A stretch of DNA of 62,021 nt from B1SED10-75 sp964636865 (GCA_964636865.1 CAZWVJ010000011.1:1-62021); one strand, 5' to 3'. Counted from the first letter of the stretch, positions 17,448 through 27,262 are shown. A program made the numbers and translations. The notes: a model not told the origin generated them from the sequence alone.

Positions 17448-17474
17448 AAAGACGGGCATTATTCTCCCGCCTTT
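17448..17474 (-). terminator. Rho-independent terminator after ribH
   Basis: On the minus strand AAAGGCGGG pairs with CCCGTCTTT (one G-U) around a nine-base loop and is followed by CTTATTTTT. It lies about 140 bases beyond the ribH stop and would end the riboflavin operon before polA. Confidence 0.65.
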
Positions 17475-17611
17475 CCCGGTTTTGTTCCCAAACAATCGGA
17501 GCATATATGCCGCCTCAATTACCTCGCCACCATAAATTCTAATTCCGTCGAATGAAACAATTAAACGCTTGAAAAGCGTCTTTAATTATTCCATAAGTAT
17601 GATAAACCAAA

Positions 17612-18079
17612 TCAGCCTAATTGACGATGAAGATCGGCCATTTCTATAGCATGCATGGCAGCTTCCGAGCCCTTATTGCCGGCTTTTGAGCCTGCCCGCT
17701 CAATAGCCTGTTCCAGAGTATCACTTGTGACTATGCCAAATATAACCGGAACACCTGTTTCCAATGCCACCCTTGCAACTCCTTTGGCAGCTTCCGCCGC
17801 TACATATTCAAAATGCGGCGTTGAACCTCTGATTACCGCTCCCAGACATATCACTGCGTCATACTTTTGCCCCTTAGCCATTTTTTGGGCTACCAGCGGC
17901 ACTTCCATTGCTCCCGGCACCCAGGCGACTTCTACATTTTCATCCCGGGCGTCATGTCGCTTGAGAGTATCAAGGGCACCGGATAAAAGCTTCGAAGATA
18001 TAAATTCGTTAAAACGGCTTACTATCAATCCAAAACGGTAATTACTCGCAATTACATTTCCTTCATAGTTCTTTCCCAT
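17612..18079 (-). CDS. ribH: 6,7-dimethyl-8-ribityllumazine synthase
   Basis: Condenses 3,4-dihydroxy-2-butanone 4-phosphate with the ribityl-uracil to give lumazine, the penultimate step to riboflavin; usually an icosahedral assembly. The signatures VSRFNEF, PGAMEVP and GAVIRGSTPHFEY are clear and 155 residues is normal. The AAAGGAGG site is strong. A 170-base gap separates it from ribBA, longer than elsewhere in the operon, but I see no terminator or gene in it. Confidence 0.97.
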   Translation of the reverse strand: MGKNYEGNVIASNYRFGLIVSRFNEFISSKLLSGALDTLKRHDARDENVEVAWVPGAMEVPLVAQKMAKGQKYDAVICLGAVIRGSTPHFEYVAAEAAKGVARVALETGVPVIFGIVTSDTLEQAIERAGSKAGNKGSEAAMHAIEMADLHRQLG

Positions 18080-18249
18080 TTTAAATGTTTCCTCCTTTAA
18101 ACTTGTTTGCTAAATATTGCCCTTATCAGGCATAAAACCGATTCAAAATTCCTCTCCTCTTTAAAACAGCCTTTAATCGCATCTGCGCCAGTTTTTATAA
18201 GAATAATTTCTCAGTTCTTCCAAGCTTTTCCCTTTACTTTAGTGAATTG

Positions 18250-19446
18250 TTATAGCTCAAGGTAATGTCCCAATTTATCTCTTTTAGCCGTAAGATAATT
18301 ACAATTATGTGGATTGGGATCACTTTCCAGGGGAACCCTTTCCACGACAGATAAATCATACCCCTCTAAACCTTTAATTTTCCGCGGGTTGTTGGTCAAC
18401 AATTTAATTTTTCCCAAATTTAAATCAACCAGAATCTGGGCGCCTATTCCATAGTCACGCAAATCCGGGGCAAAACCCAAAGCTTCATTGGCTTCCACTG
18501 TATCTTTTCCCTCGTCCTGTAATTGATAACATTTGATCTTATTTAAAAGCCCGATGCCTCTGCCCTCTTGCCGCATATAAAGCAGCACTCCCCCTTCTTC
18601 TTCCGAAATTTGCTTTAAGGCAAGATGCAATTGATTGCCACAGTCACATCGCAAAGAACCCAAAGCATCGCCGGTCAAGCATTCGGAATGGACCCTTACC
18701 AATACCTCATCCTCCGGCTTTATTTCTCCTTTTATCAGAGCCAGGTGATGCTGATTATCCACAGAATTTCCATAAACTATAATGGAAAAATCTCCATAAA
18801 TAGTGGGCAGAGTAGATTCTGCTATCCTCCATATCAGCTTTTCTTCTTTCATCCGATAATTTATGAGTTCGGCAATAGTAATAATCTTTAAATCATGCTC
18901 CCGGGCAAATTCAATTAACTGAGGCACCCGGGCCATGGTGCCGTCTTCATTCATAATTTCACATATGACTCCCGCCGGGTAGAGTCCGGCCATCCTGCTT
19001 AGGTCCACTGCAGCTTCTGTATGGCCTGCTCTCCTTAAAACTCCGCCTTCTTTTGCCTGTAAGGGGAAAATATGGCCCGGCCGCATCAATTCCTCGGGGC
19101 GGGTAGCCGGATTGATCAAAGTACGGACGGTTTCAGCCCTTTCGGGAGCGGAAATACCGGTAGTGCAATTTGCCGAATCCACCGATACTGTAAAAGCAGT
19201 TCCCTGAGTTTCTGTATTGCGCGAAACCATCAAAGGAAGTTCCAGTTCTTCTACTCTTTGAGCCGCTAAGGGGACACAAATTAACCCCCTTCCATAACGG
19301 GCCATGAAATTAATTCCTTCCGCAGTAGCTTTTTCTGCAGCCATGATCAGATCTCCCTCGTTCTCCCGATCTTCATCATCAACCACGATAACCATTTTTC
19401 CGTTTTGCAAATCTTCCAGGGCTTCTTCTATAGTGCTAAACGACAT
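18250..19446 (-). CDS. ribBA: Bifunctional 3,4-dihydroxy-2-butanone-4-phosphate synthase / GTP cyclohydrolase II
   Basis: The N-terminal half (about 1-200) is DHBP synthase, with DDEDRENEGDL and the RAGHTEAAVDL segment. The C-terminal half is GTP cyclohydrolase II, with RVHSECLTGD and the zinc cysteines in LRCDCGNQ, then RQEGRGIGL. It supplies both precursors of riboflavin. 398 residues is the normal fused size. Starts 15 bases after ribE with AAAGGGGA upstream. Confidence 0.97.
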   Translation of the reverse strand: MSFSTIEEALEDLQNGKMVIVVDDEDRENEGDLIMAAEKATAEGINFMARYGRGLICVPLAAQRVEELELPLMVSRNTETQGTAFTVSVDSANCTTGISAPERAETVRTLINPATRPEELMRPGHIFPLQAKEGGVLRRAGHTEAAVDLSRMAGLYPAGVICEIMNEDGTMARVPQLIEFAREHDLKIITIAELINYRMKEEKLIWRIAESTLPTIYGDFSIIVYGNSVDNQHHLALIKGEIKPEDEVLVRVHSECLTGDALGSLRCDCGNQLHLALKQISEEEGGVLLYMRQEGRGIGLLNKIKCYQLQDEGKDTVEANEALGFAPDLRDYGIGAQILVDLNLGKIKLLTNNPRKIKGLEGYDLSVVERVPLESDPNPHNCNYLTAKRDKLGHYLEL

Positions 19447-19461
19447 AATTAATTCCCCTTT

Positions 19462-20121
19462 CTAAAAACCTTTTTCCCGGAGGAATTCTTCCGTTATGGC
19501 TTCTTTCTTCTCCTCAGGTTGTTTGGCTAAAAATTTTTCCAGATATTTTTCCACGTACTTACCCAGAATATCCACCTCCAAATTAAATTGCGCTCCCACC
19601 TTTTTTTCCCCCAATGTGGTAACATTTAAAGTATGCGGAACCAGCGAAACGCTAAAACCTTCAGCAGAAATTTCTGCCACTGTCAGGCTTACTCCATCAA
19701 CAGCCACCGAGCCTTTTTTCACAATATACTTTAATAGTTCGGGAGAAGCGGTAAAACCCATTATTACCGCATTTCCTTCCGGTCTCCGGTAAAGAAGGCT
19801 AACAGTCCCGTCTACATGACCATTTACAAAATGTCCACCCAGGCGACTTCCCGCCTGTAATGCCCGCTCCAAATTAACCGGGCTGCCGGCGGAAAGTTCC
19901 TTCAAATTAGTGCTATGCATAGTTTCCGGCATCACGTCTACTTCAAATTGCCCTCCCGTGCCTAAATTACTTACCGTTAGGCAAACTCCGTTCACAGCTA
20001 TACTGTCTCCAAGGGCCAATTCTTTGTTAACTTCCTGCCCGTTTATAGAAAGCTTAAAATCTTCTTTGCTCCGTCTGGAAGAATCAATACGTCCTATTTC
20101 TTCAATTAGTCCGGTGAACAT
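19462..20121 (-). CDS. ribE: Riboflavin synthase, alpha subunit
   Basis: Dismutates two lumazines into riboflavin. Starts MFTGLIEEIG as in the family, and the internal duplication is visible as two barrels, each with a VNGVCLTV or VDGVSLTV segment; GGHFVNGHVD is also present. 219 residues. Its start lies inside the end of ribD (20-base overlap), showing tight coupling. GGGAGA site upstream. Confidence 0.97.
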   Translation of the reverse strand: MFTGLIEEIGRIDSSRRSKEDFKLSINGQEVNKELALGDSIAVNGVCLTVSNLGTGGQFEVDVMPETMHSTNLKELSAGSPVNLERALQAGSRLGGHFVNGHVDGTVSLLYRRPEGNAVIMGFTASPELLKYIVKKGSVAVDGVSLTVAEISAEGFSVSLVPHTLNVTTLGEKKVGAQFNLEVDILGKYVEKYLEKFLAKQPEEKKEAITEEFLREKGF

Positions 20122-21247
20122 CTGTCTCCCTCTCTCTTAACTTTTTCTTCTGCGGATAACCCACTAATAACAAGTCATCTCCATAATTTTCAATTTCTAT
20201 GTTTGAAACTCCCCACGCTTCGCTCAACAAGCTCACACCTTCTCCGGAAAATGGCGTAGGAGCATCATTCCCTCCGCAAATGACCGGACCTATGAACAAA
20301 TATAATTTATCGATAAGTCCTTCCTGCAAAAATCCATAGTTTAAAGTACCGCCCCCTTCAACCAATAAACTGCTCATGCCTCTTTGCCCCAGTAATTCTA
20401 TAAGAGCTTTTAAAGATATTTTATCCTGTTTTGTCGGAAGGGGCAACACTTCTACCCCCTGCTCCATCAAAAGCTCATAATTTTGCCGGGGCACTTCCGA
20501 GGAAACTGCCGCTATAGTAGGAGCTTCTGAAGCAGGATTTATAACTTTTGCATTCGGAGGCAACCGGCACTTGCTATCTACAATTATGCGAGCCGCATCC
20601 CCCGCCAACAGATTATCATCCAGGCGCGTAGTTAACGCCGGATCATCCTGCAATATAGTTTCAATCCCTACCACCACCCCATCAACCCGGCTGCGTAATA
20701 GATGCGCCAGATGCCGCGACTCTTTTCCGGTAATCCAGCGCGAATCTCCTTCGCGGGTAGCAATTTTACCATCAAGGCTCATAGCGGTTTTAACTATCAC
20801 AAAAGGCTCTTGAGTGGTAATATATTTGACAAAAACCTCATTAAGCTGCCGCGCTTGTGCTTGTAAAACCCCTTCTTTCACTTCAATCCCTTTTTCACGC
20901 AACTGCCTGATACCCTCTCCCTTAACGCGGGGATTGGGGTCGCTCATAGCCACTACAACTTTTTTAATGCCTGATTCCCATATTTTCTCCACACAAGGCG
21001 GGGTTCTTCCATAATGGCAGCACGGCTCTAAATTAACATAAAGCTCAGCTCCCTTTGCTTTTTCCCCTGCCTCCTCCAAAGCAATTACTTCGGCGTGAGG
21101 CTCTCCCGCTGCCCGATGATAACCTTTGCCCAAAATTTTTCCGCCTTTGACTACCACAGCTCCCACCATCGGGTTAGGGTTGGTTAAACCCTTCCCTTTC
21201 TCAGCCAAATGAAGGGCCAGCCTCATAAACTTTTCATGGGGCCTCAC
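20102..21247 (-). CDS. ribD: Bifunctional riboflavin deaminase-reductase
   Basis: N-terminal pyrimidine deaminase (HAEVIALEEAG and the zinc motif with EPCCHYGRTPPC, about residues 50-85) joined to a C-terminal NADPH reductase (about 145-370, VKTAMSLDGKIA). Together they convert the GTP cyclohydrolase product to the ribitylamino-uracil. First gene of the operon, translated from GTG at 21247 with AGAGGTG upstream, about 30 bases after the riboswitch terminator. 381 residues. Confidence 0.96.
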   Translation of the reverse strand: MRPHEKFMRLALHLAEKGKGLTNPNPMVGAVVVKGGKILGKGYHRAAGEPHAEVIALEEAGEKAKGAELYVNLEPCCHYGRTPPCVEKIWESGIKKVVVAMSDPNPRVKGEGIRQLREKGIEVKEGVLQAQARQLNEVFVKYITTQEPFVIVKTAMSLDGKIATREGDSRWITGKESRHLAHLLRSRVDGVVVGIETILQDDPALTTRLDDNLLAGDAARIIVDSKCRLPPNAKVINPASEAPTIAAVSSEVPRQNYELLMEQGVEVLPLPTKQDKISLKALIELLGQRGMSSLLVEGGGTLNYGFLQEGLIDKLYLFIGPVICGGNDAPTPFSGEGVSLLSEAWGVSNIEIENYGDDLLLVGYPQKKKLRERETDVHRTN

Positions 21248-21276
21248 AAAAATTCACCTCTTCCTTACACCTAAAA

Positions 21277-21305
21277 AATGTCCCCGTCAAATTTTCGGGG
21301 ACATT
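21277..21305 (-). terminator. Expression-platform terminator of the FMN riboswitch
   Basis: A 10-bp perfect stem (AATGTCCCCG with CGGGGACATT), nine-base loop, then a run of T on the minus strand. It lies between the aptamer and ribD, so FMN binding most likely causes premature transcription termination. Confidence 0.85.
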
Positions 21306-21342
21306 AAAGCACATTTAGCTTAAAGGATTTTTCATAAAAGTA

Positions 21343-21487
21343 CTATCTTCCTTCTCCCTTCCAGACTTTACTGTCGGCTCCGGAATTTCACCGGATCAGC
21401 CAAATTTTAGCTCGCGGGCTTACCCCAAGGGAACACCGCCGGTTCGGAATTGAAAGCTATGCTTTCTCACCTGACCCCGAAGGAACT
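21343..21487 (-). promoter_or_regulatory. FMN riboswitch (RFN element)
   Basis: On the minus strand the conserved RFN blocks appear in order: TTCCTTCGGGGTCAGGTGA, ACCGGCGGT, AGCCCGCGAGC, GATCCGGTGAAATTCCGG, CCGACAGTAAAGTCTGGA and GGGAGAAGGAA. It leads the ribD-ribE-ribBA-ribH operon and, with the terminator at 21277-21305, should switch it off when FMN is plentiful. Confidence 0.96.
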
Positions 21488-21551
21488 TTATTATTTTTTA
21501 TTAAAGTATAAATAATTATATCATATTTTCCTATGTATGTGAATTCACCGT

Positions 21552-22220
21552 TCAACCTCTTTTGAGCTTCTTTACCTCCTTGATTGTTTCAACCCCTTTT
21601 TCCTTTTTGTTAAAAATTGCCGAGCCCATTACCAAAACGGAGGCACCGGCTTTCACAACCTCCGGAGCTGTAGAAGGAGTAATGCCGCCATCGACTTCCA
21701 GTTCAATATTTCTTTTTGATTCCGTAATAACGGATGAGATTTCTTGAATTTTAGGTATAACCTCGGGAATAAATGCCTGTCCGGCATATCCGGGGTTTAC
21801 ACTCATAACCAGGACTAAATCTACTAGATCCCAAACATAATCCAGCTCTTTCACGGAAGTAGCCGGATTTAAAGCAATCCCGGCCTTAATGCCCAACTCC
21901 TTAATATTTTGGAGAAGGAGATGCAAATGAGGAGTTGCTTCCGCATGGACGGTGATTAAATCAGCGCCTGCGTTATAAAAGTCCAGAATATGTTTTTCCG
22001 GCTCCACTATCATCAGATGAACATCCAAAAAAAGGTCGCTGCGGGAACAAATAGCATCTACAACCTGGCTACCAATGGTAATACGGGGAACAAACCTCCC
22101 ATCCATAACATCCACATGAAGCCAATCTGCATTGCTTTGCTCCACCCATCTTATGTCTTGTTCCAGATTAAAAAAGTTTGCCGATAATATCGACGGAGAT
22201 ACTTTAACCAAATTCCTCAC
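21552..22220 (-). CDS. rpe: Ribulose-phosphate 3-epimerase
   Basis: Interconverts ribulose 5-phosphate and xylulose 5-phosphate, feeding transketolase. A TIM barrel of 222 residues with SPSILSANF, the metal/catalytic HVDVMDG and DVHLMI, MSVNPGYAGQ and EVDGGI. The GTG at 22220 overlaps the rsgA stop (GTGA); a TTG at 22211 is a possible alternative with a better placed GAGG. Follows rsgA as in B. subtilis. Confidence 0.96.
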   Translation of the reverse strand: MRNLVKVSPSILSANFFNLEQDIRWVEQSNADWLHVDVMDGRFVPRITIGSQVVDAICSRSDLFLDVHLMIVEPEKHILDFYNAGADLITVHAEATPHLHLLLQNIKELGIKAGIALNPATSVKELDYVWDLVDLVLVMSVNPGYAGQAFIPEVIPKIQEISSVITESKRNIELEVDGGITPSTAPEVVKAGASVLVMGSAIFNKKEKGVETIKEVKKLKRG

Positions 22221-23110
22221 ATCCTCTTTTTGTCACTGTTTTCCATCTCCCGCAGGAAAGATAAATAGTGTTGATAGCGCATTTCACTGATAAATCCATC
22301 TTCAACCGCTTTTTTTACAGCACAATTAGGCTCGTCTTTATGGTAGCAATCCCTGAATTTACAATATGCCCGGTATGGTTGCATTTCAGGAAAATAAATA
22401 TCCGGGCAATCCATTTCTTCACCGGACAAATCCAACTTGGAAAATCCCGGAGTATCTACTATCATACCCTCGTTTAGAGGTAATATTTCAACCCGCCGGG
22501 TAGTATGCCGACCTCGTTTTCCTTTCTCGCTTACTTCGCCCGTCTCTAAATCCAAATCCGGCTTTATAGCATTAATAAGGGAAGACTTCCCCACTCCGGA
22601 AGAACCGGAAAACACTGAAATGTGGCCCTCCAAAGTCTCCTTTACTTTTTCCATGCCCTCACCGGTTAAAGCGCTGGAGATGACAACTTCGTATGGATAC
22701 ATCTTTAATATTTCGGTGATTTCTTCCAGTTCATTATTCGCCACTAAATCTTTTTTATTTAAGCAGATCAACGATTTGATCCCATTACTTTCTGCCGCTA
22801 CCAGCTGTCGGCTTAGTAAGTTCCAATCCGGAAAGGGCTTTCGTGCCGAAATAACAGATATAAGCTGGCTAACATTGGCAACTTCGGGACGCTGCAGGTA
22901 ATTATCGCGGGGCAAGATATCTTCTATAATCCCCTGCCCATGAGCATCCAGGGAAAACTCAACCATGTCGCCTACACTAATATATGTTTCCCCTTTGTTT
23001 TTCTGTTTAAGTTTTCCTTTTATTTGACAGCGATATACTTCCCCGGGACATACATATACATCAAAAAATCCTCCGATTGCGCGTATTAACCTTCCCTGCT
23101 TCAAATCCAT
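22217..23110 (-). CDS. rsgA: Ribosome small-subunit GTPase RsgA (YjeQ)
   Basis: Circularly permuted GTPase that helps 30S maturation. Motif order is permuted as expected: NKKD at 118-121 precedes the P-loop GSSGVGKSS at 169-177 and DTPG at 219-222. An N-terminal OB domain lies at about 1-80 and a C-terminal zinc site uses C250, C255, H257 and C263. 297 residues, normal. It lies between prkC and rpe, the classical order. Confidence 0.96.
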   Translation of the reverse strand: MDLKQGRLIRAIGGFFDVYVCPGEVYRCQIKGKLKQKNKGETYISVGDMVEFSLDAHGQGIIEDILPRDNYLQRPEVANVSQLISVISARKPFPDWNLLSRQLVAAESNGIKSLICLNKKDLVANNELEEITEILKMYPYEVVISSALTGEGMEKVKETLEGHISVFSGSSGVGKSSLINAIKPDLDLETGEVSEKGKRGRHTTRRVEILPLNEGMIVDTPGFSKLDLSGEEMDCPDIYFPEMQPYRAYCKFRDCYHKDEPNCAVKKAVEDGFISEMRYQHYLSFLREMENSDKKRM

Positions 23111-23178
23111 TAATTAAATAATCACCACTCCCCGCCTTATTTTTCATCACTCTATTTTAACAAATGCCTTGCTTACTT

Positions 23179-24963
23179 CTAATTTTCTTCATCGGGTTCT
23201 GCCTCACCATTTTCTTCTCCATTGCCGTTTTCTTCCTCATCGCCGTTTTCTTCTTCATCCTCAGCATCCGTATGAGCTCCTTTGCTCCAGGTAATATCAA
23301 CTAATTCCCCTACTTCCACCTCCGTGCCGGCAGGAGGATGTTGTTCAATAACCTTTCCTTCAGGTTCTTCGGAATGTTCTTCATATTCCCTGTTTAATAC
23401 TAAACCTTCTTCATCTAAGTAATCTTCCACTTCTTCTCTGCTTTTTCCTTTGAGGTTTCTAATGGGAAAAGAACGTACACCTTTACTTACATAAAGTAAA
23501 ACTTCATCACCTCTATTTAAATGCACGCCGGCCCTAGGATCTTGCCGGATCACATACCCTCTCTCTACATCCGCACTATATTCTTCTTCCACGGCACCTT
23601 CTAACTCCAGGTTACCCAGGGATTGTAAAGCCTCATTCTGGGGTAGACCTTCCAATTGCGGGACTTCAATAGCTTTGCGCCCCTTACTTACCTCCATTTC
23701 TATCACCCGGTTCTCTTTTACTATTTCACCCCCTGCCGGATTTTGAGAAATTATATGATCGTCCGGCACCTCATCATCATGCACATATGTGTAATTGTAA
23801 TCAAAACCCGCCTCTTCAAGGGCATTCATGGCTTCTGTAAGCTCCATTCCCAAAATATCAGGCACTTCTACCTCGGGCACCGCCATCATACTCAGAAAAA
23901 TGAAGTAGCCACCTACAGTCAAGCCTGCCAATAAGACAACTATTAACATAATCAAAAAAGGTTTATTTTTCATTAGCGATGTTTTTTGCCCGGCTTTACC
24001 GCTTTTCTGGTAGCTGCTTGGTTCCGGCGAGCTTGGCCTGGAAACTCTTTCTGTTATATCTTTGTTTTCTTTTACAGGCTCCATTATCAAGGTGTTTTCT
24101 GTTTCTTCAACTTTTCCTCCGCTTTTATTGGCGATACCCACTCTCTTTTCCTCTTGGAAAAGCTGTATATCTTCTAAAAACTCCCGAGCGTTGGCATAAC
24201 GCTGTGACGGATTTTTTTGGACAGCTTTTAATATTACCATTTCCAATGGATATGGAATTTCACTATTAAGCTCGCTGGGCGGGCGCACATCCTCGTTTAA
24301 ATGCTTCAGAGCAACAGAAATAGGGCTTTCCCCGATATAAGGAACCTGTCCGGTTAGCATTTCATAAAAAACTATGCCCAGAGAGTATATATCAGACTGT
24401 TCACTGGTCAAATTCCCTTTGGCCTGCTCAGGGGAAAAATAATGCACGGAACCCATTACTTGTTCATTATTGGTTACCGTGGCAGAGTCCATAGCAACAG
24501 CAATGCCAAAATCCGTAACCTTAACTTGTCCCCCGTGAGAAATCAATATATTTTGCGGTTTTATATCACGATGAATAACCCTCTGGGTGTGAGCATGATG
24601 TATGGCCTCTGTAATTTGACGCATTATCTCCACCGCAGTATCTACCGGTATTAGCCCTTTTTCATGGATTAAATCTTTTAATGTTTTGCCCTGCACATAC
24701 TCCATCACAATAAAATGCACATCATTCTCTTCTCCCACATCGTAAATATTCACAATGTGAGGGTGAGAAAGTCCGGCAGCAGCTTGAGCTTCACGATGAA
24801 GGCGCCTAATAAATTCTTCGTCACTTGCCAGGTAATCCTTAAGCACTTTAATCGTAACGATACGATTTAAGAGGCTGTCTCGGGCTGAGTATACATTAGC
24901 CATTCCCCCGCAGCCAATTTTGACAAGTATTTCATACCGATCCTTTAATTTTTTCCCGATCAT
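23179..24963 (-). CDS. prkC: Serine/threonine kinase with PASTA domains
   Basis: Membrane kinase that senses muropeptides or lipid II and controls wall synthesis and growth. Kinase domain about 10-270: glycine loop GCGGMA, K39 in VTIKV (usually VAIK), HRDIKPQN at 131-138, DFG at 151-153. One membrane helix at 335-360 is followed by three external PASTA repeats (about 363-430, 432-500, 502-567). The last 27 residues are an unusual run of Asp, Glu, Asn and Gly outside the cell. Six bases after the phosphatase gene; GGGAGG site. 594 residues; ends with TAG. Confidence 0.95.
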   Translation of the reverse strand: MIGKKLKDRYEILVKIGCGGMANVYSARDSLLNRIVTIKVLKDYLASDEEFIRRLHREAQAAAGLSHPHIVNIYDVGEENDVHFIVMEYVQGKTLKDLIHEKGLIPVDTAVEIMRQITEAIHHAHTQRVIHRDIKPQNILISHGGQVKVTDFGIAVAMDSATVTNNEQVMGSVHYFSPEQAKGNLTSEQSDIYSLGIVFYEMLTGQVPYIGESPISVALKHLNEDVRPPSELNSEIPYPLEMVILKAVQKNPSQRYANAREFLEDIQLFQEEKRVGIANKSGGKVEETENTLIMEPVKENKDITERVSRPSSPEPSSYQKSGKAGQKTSLMKNKPFLIMLIVVLLAGLTVGGYFIFLSMMAVPEVEVPDILGMELTEAMNALEEAGFDYNYTYVHDDEVPDDHIISQNPAGGEIVKENRVIEMEVSKGRKAIEVPQLEGLPQNEALQSLGNLELEGAVEEEYSADVERGYVIRQDPRAGVHLNRGDEVLLYVSKGVRSFPIRNLKGKSREEVEDYLDEEGLVLNREYEEHSEEPEGKVIEQHPPAGTEVEVGELVDITWSKGAHTDAEDEEENGDEEENGNGEENGEAEPDEEN

Positions 24964-24969
24964 TTAAAA

Positions 24970-25722
24970 TTATCCTCCCAATTCAGTAACGACTACCAGC
25001 GTAATATTATCATACCCTCCCCGGTCATTAGCCAGCATGATTAAATCATCAGCTGCTTCCAGGGGGGAAGCACTTTTATCACAGACCATTTGATTTATTT
25101 CTGCTTCTTCAATCAATGAAGTAAGCCCGTCGGTACAAAAAAGAAGGGCATCTCCTTCCTTTAAATGAACAGTCTCTATGTCCACATCTATATGTAGAGA
25201 GTTACCCAACGCCTTGGTGAGCATGTTTTTCTGGGGATGACTTTTCGCTTCTTCGGCAGTAATTTTTCCTTCCCTAAGCATCTCTTCAACCACAGAATGA
25301 TCATTGGTCAATCGACGCATTTTATTATCGGAAATAAGATATACCCTGCTGTCACCGACATGGCCGATTACCAGGTAATTATGACAAATAAAACCCATGG
25401 TGAAGGTAGTTCCCATACCAAATTTGTCAGCTTCTTGACGGCCGGTTTCAAAGATTTCATAATTTGCTTCATCTATCAATTTCTGAATAAATTCAATAAT
25501 ATCATTGTCTGCACAAAGTTCACACAGCTCAGAGATTGAGGCATCCATAACATAACGAGATAATACATCTACTACTAGGGAACTGGCAACTTCTCCTGCT
25601 GCATGTCCTCCCATGCCATCAGCGACAGCTACCACAGCATGATCGCCATCAACTCTGAAAAAAAAGTTGTCTTCATTACTTTGGCGCTCTTTACCCGGGT
25701 CCGAACGCCCGATAATCTTCAT
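24970..25722 (-). CDS. stp: PP2C-type serine/threonine phosphatase, partner of PrkC
   Basis: Metal-dependent phosphatase that reverses PrkC phosphorylation. PPM motifs are clear: SNEDNF, VADGMGGHAAGEVAS (about 34-48), GHVGDSRVY, LFCTDGLTS and DNITLVVV. 250 residues, no membrane segment. It is read just before prkC in the same operon. GGGGAGAT site upstream. The usual rlmN gene between rsmB and this gene is missing; only 172 bases separate them. Confidence 0.95.
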   Translation of the reverse strand: MKIIGRSDPGKERQSNEDNFFFRVDGDHAVVAVADGMGGHAAGEVASSLVVDVLSRYVMDASISELCELCADNDIIEFIQKLIDEANYEIFETGRQEADKFGMGTTFTMGFICHNYLVIGHVGDSRVYLISDNKMRRLTNDHSVVEEMLREGKITAEEAKSHPQKNMLTKALGNSLHIDVDIETVHLKEGDALLFCTDGLTSLIEEAEINQMVCDKSASPLEAADDLIMLANDRGGYDNITLVVVTELGG

Positions 25723-25894
25723 TTATTATCTCCCCATCTCTCATTAAGCTTCAACAGCAAGCAACTATTATCAATACACTGCTAATTTTGCTAATTGGCC
25801 TCTTTTAGCTATTTAACCATACCCCGCTCAGTATAGCAAAATACTTTCGAAAAAACAACGCACCGCACCTTCAACTCCCACTTCTAATTCTTTT

Positions 25895-27262
25895 CTAACA
25901 CTTTTCTAACAAAGCCATAAAAAATCCTTCACGTTGATGAATATGCGGATAAAATTCCCAAATTCCCTTATTATCATCTTGCTCCCAATCATTTTTTTGC
26001 AATTCTCGCGACATTCTTGACAATTTAAACGATCTATTATCTTTCAAAAATGAATCTATTACTTCCCGTGTTTCTTCAGGTTCATTACTGCATACGCAGT
26101 ATAGCAGATTACCCCCTTCTTTCACCACCCGGGAAGAAGCCCGGAGCAATTGTTTTTGAAGTTCGCTTAAACGAGTGATTTGCTCCTCACTTTTTGCCCA
26201 TTTTAAATCCGGTTTCTTATTTATTACGCCCAAACCCGAACAGGGCGCATCACATAAAACAGCGTCAGCCGGGGATGTATGTTGAGCTATTTCCCGTCCG
26301 TCCCATAAGTGGGTCCGGATAATCTCTATTCCCAACCTTTGCGCAGATTTTTCCACCAGGTTTAATTTGGCAGAATAAATATCCCCTGCTTTTATTAATC
26401 CATAATTTTCCATTATCTCCGCCAGGTGAGTAGCCTTTCCCCCGGGGGCACTGCAGATATCTATTACAGTTTCTCCCGGTTGTGGATGAAGCAGCCTGCC
26501 GGCAAAAACAGAAGACTCGCCCTGAATTGTAAACAACCCTTCCCGAAAAGAAGTCAATTCACTTAAAAATACCCCAGGTTCCGGATAAACGCGAAGAGCC
26601 TCCTTTAACCCGGGTACTTCTTCAGTTTTTACCCCTTCCCGGAACAAAGCATTTTCCAACCGGGCACGATCTGTTATGAGGCGGTTTACTCTAATTGTCA
26701 CCGGCGGTACTTCATTATTAAACCGGCATAATTCTATTGTTTCCTCAACACCAATCCGGTTTATCCACCTTTTTACCATCCACAGGGGAAAACTGTGCAC
26801 CAGAGAAATATGTAAAGAAGGGTCCTTTTCCAAATCGGGCCAGGGCAGAGATTCGGCATTTAAAGATATTTTGCGCAATACCGCATTAACCAGTCGGGCA
26901 ACTCCTTTATGTCCATAACGATAACTCAATTTAACCGATTCATCTACTACCACCGGCGCAGGGATATTGTCCATGTAAATTATTTGGTAAACAGCTGTCC
27001 GTAAAAGATTACGTATATGAGGAGTAAGGGTATGCAAAGGGCGTTCTAAAAAAAGATTTAGAATCCAATCCAGGGTATTAAGGCGCTGTACGCTCCCATA
27101 AGTTACAATAGTAGCTAAAGCCCTTTGCCCGAGAGGTAATTTTTTTAGATAAGAAGGGAGTAAAAGATTTATATAAGATTTGCTTTCCTCAATTTTGACC
27201 AGGGTTTTTAAAGAGGCTTCCCTGGCCGTATTCACAGTTGTATCTTTATATTCTTGCCCCAT
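25895..27262 (-). CDS. rsmB: 16S rRNA m5C967 methyltransferase
   Basis: S-adenosylmethionine-dependent rRNA methyltransferase (RsmB/Sun). The N-terminal NusB-like domain (about 10-140) is followed by a Rossmann methylase with ICSAPGGKATHLAE, the catalytic-cysteine motif DAPCSGLG, and a second cysteine in LLYCVCSNEPEE. I choose ATG 27262, 455 residues, because GGAGGAG lies just upstream; the longer frame to 27334 has no site. The end is followed by a short tandem repeat (TTAGAAAAG words) and a GAAGTGGGAGTTGAAG motif. Confidence 0.94.
   Translation of the reverse strand: MGQEYKDTTVNTAREASLKTLVKIEESKSYINLLLPSYLKKLPLGQRALATIVTYGSVQRLNTLDWILNLFLERPLHTLTPHIRNLLRTAVYQIIYMDNIPAPVVVDESVKLSYRYGHKGVARLVNAVLRKISLNAESLPWPDLEKDPSLHISLVHSFPLWMVKRWINRIGVEETIELCRFNNEVPPVTIRVNRLITDRARLENALFREGVKTEEVPGLKEALRVYPEPGVFLSELTSFREGLFTIQGESSVFAGRLLHPQPGETVIDICSAPGGKATHLAEIMENYGLIKAGDIYSAKLNLVEKSAQRLGIEIIRTHLWDGREIAQHTSPADAVLCDAPCSGLGVINKKPDLKWAKSEEQITRLSELQKQLLRASSRVVKEGGNLLYCVCSNEPEETREVIDSFLKDNRSFKLSRMSRELQKNDWEQDDNKGIWEFYPHIHQREGFFMALLEKC

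Noticed and set aside
18080..18249. Short peptide gene between ribBA and ribH
   Set aside because: A small open frame encodes LEELRNYSYKNWRRCD but has no ATG or ribosome site and is too short to support.
22437..22901. 154-codon open frame on the plus strand inside rsgA
   Set aside because: Antisense shadow of a well-conserved GTPase; no ribosome site or family resemblance.
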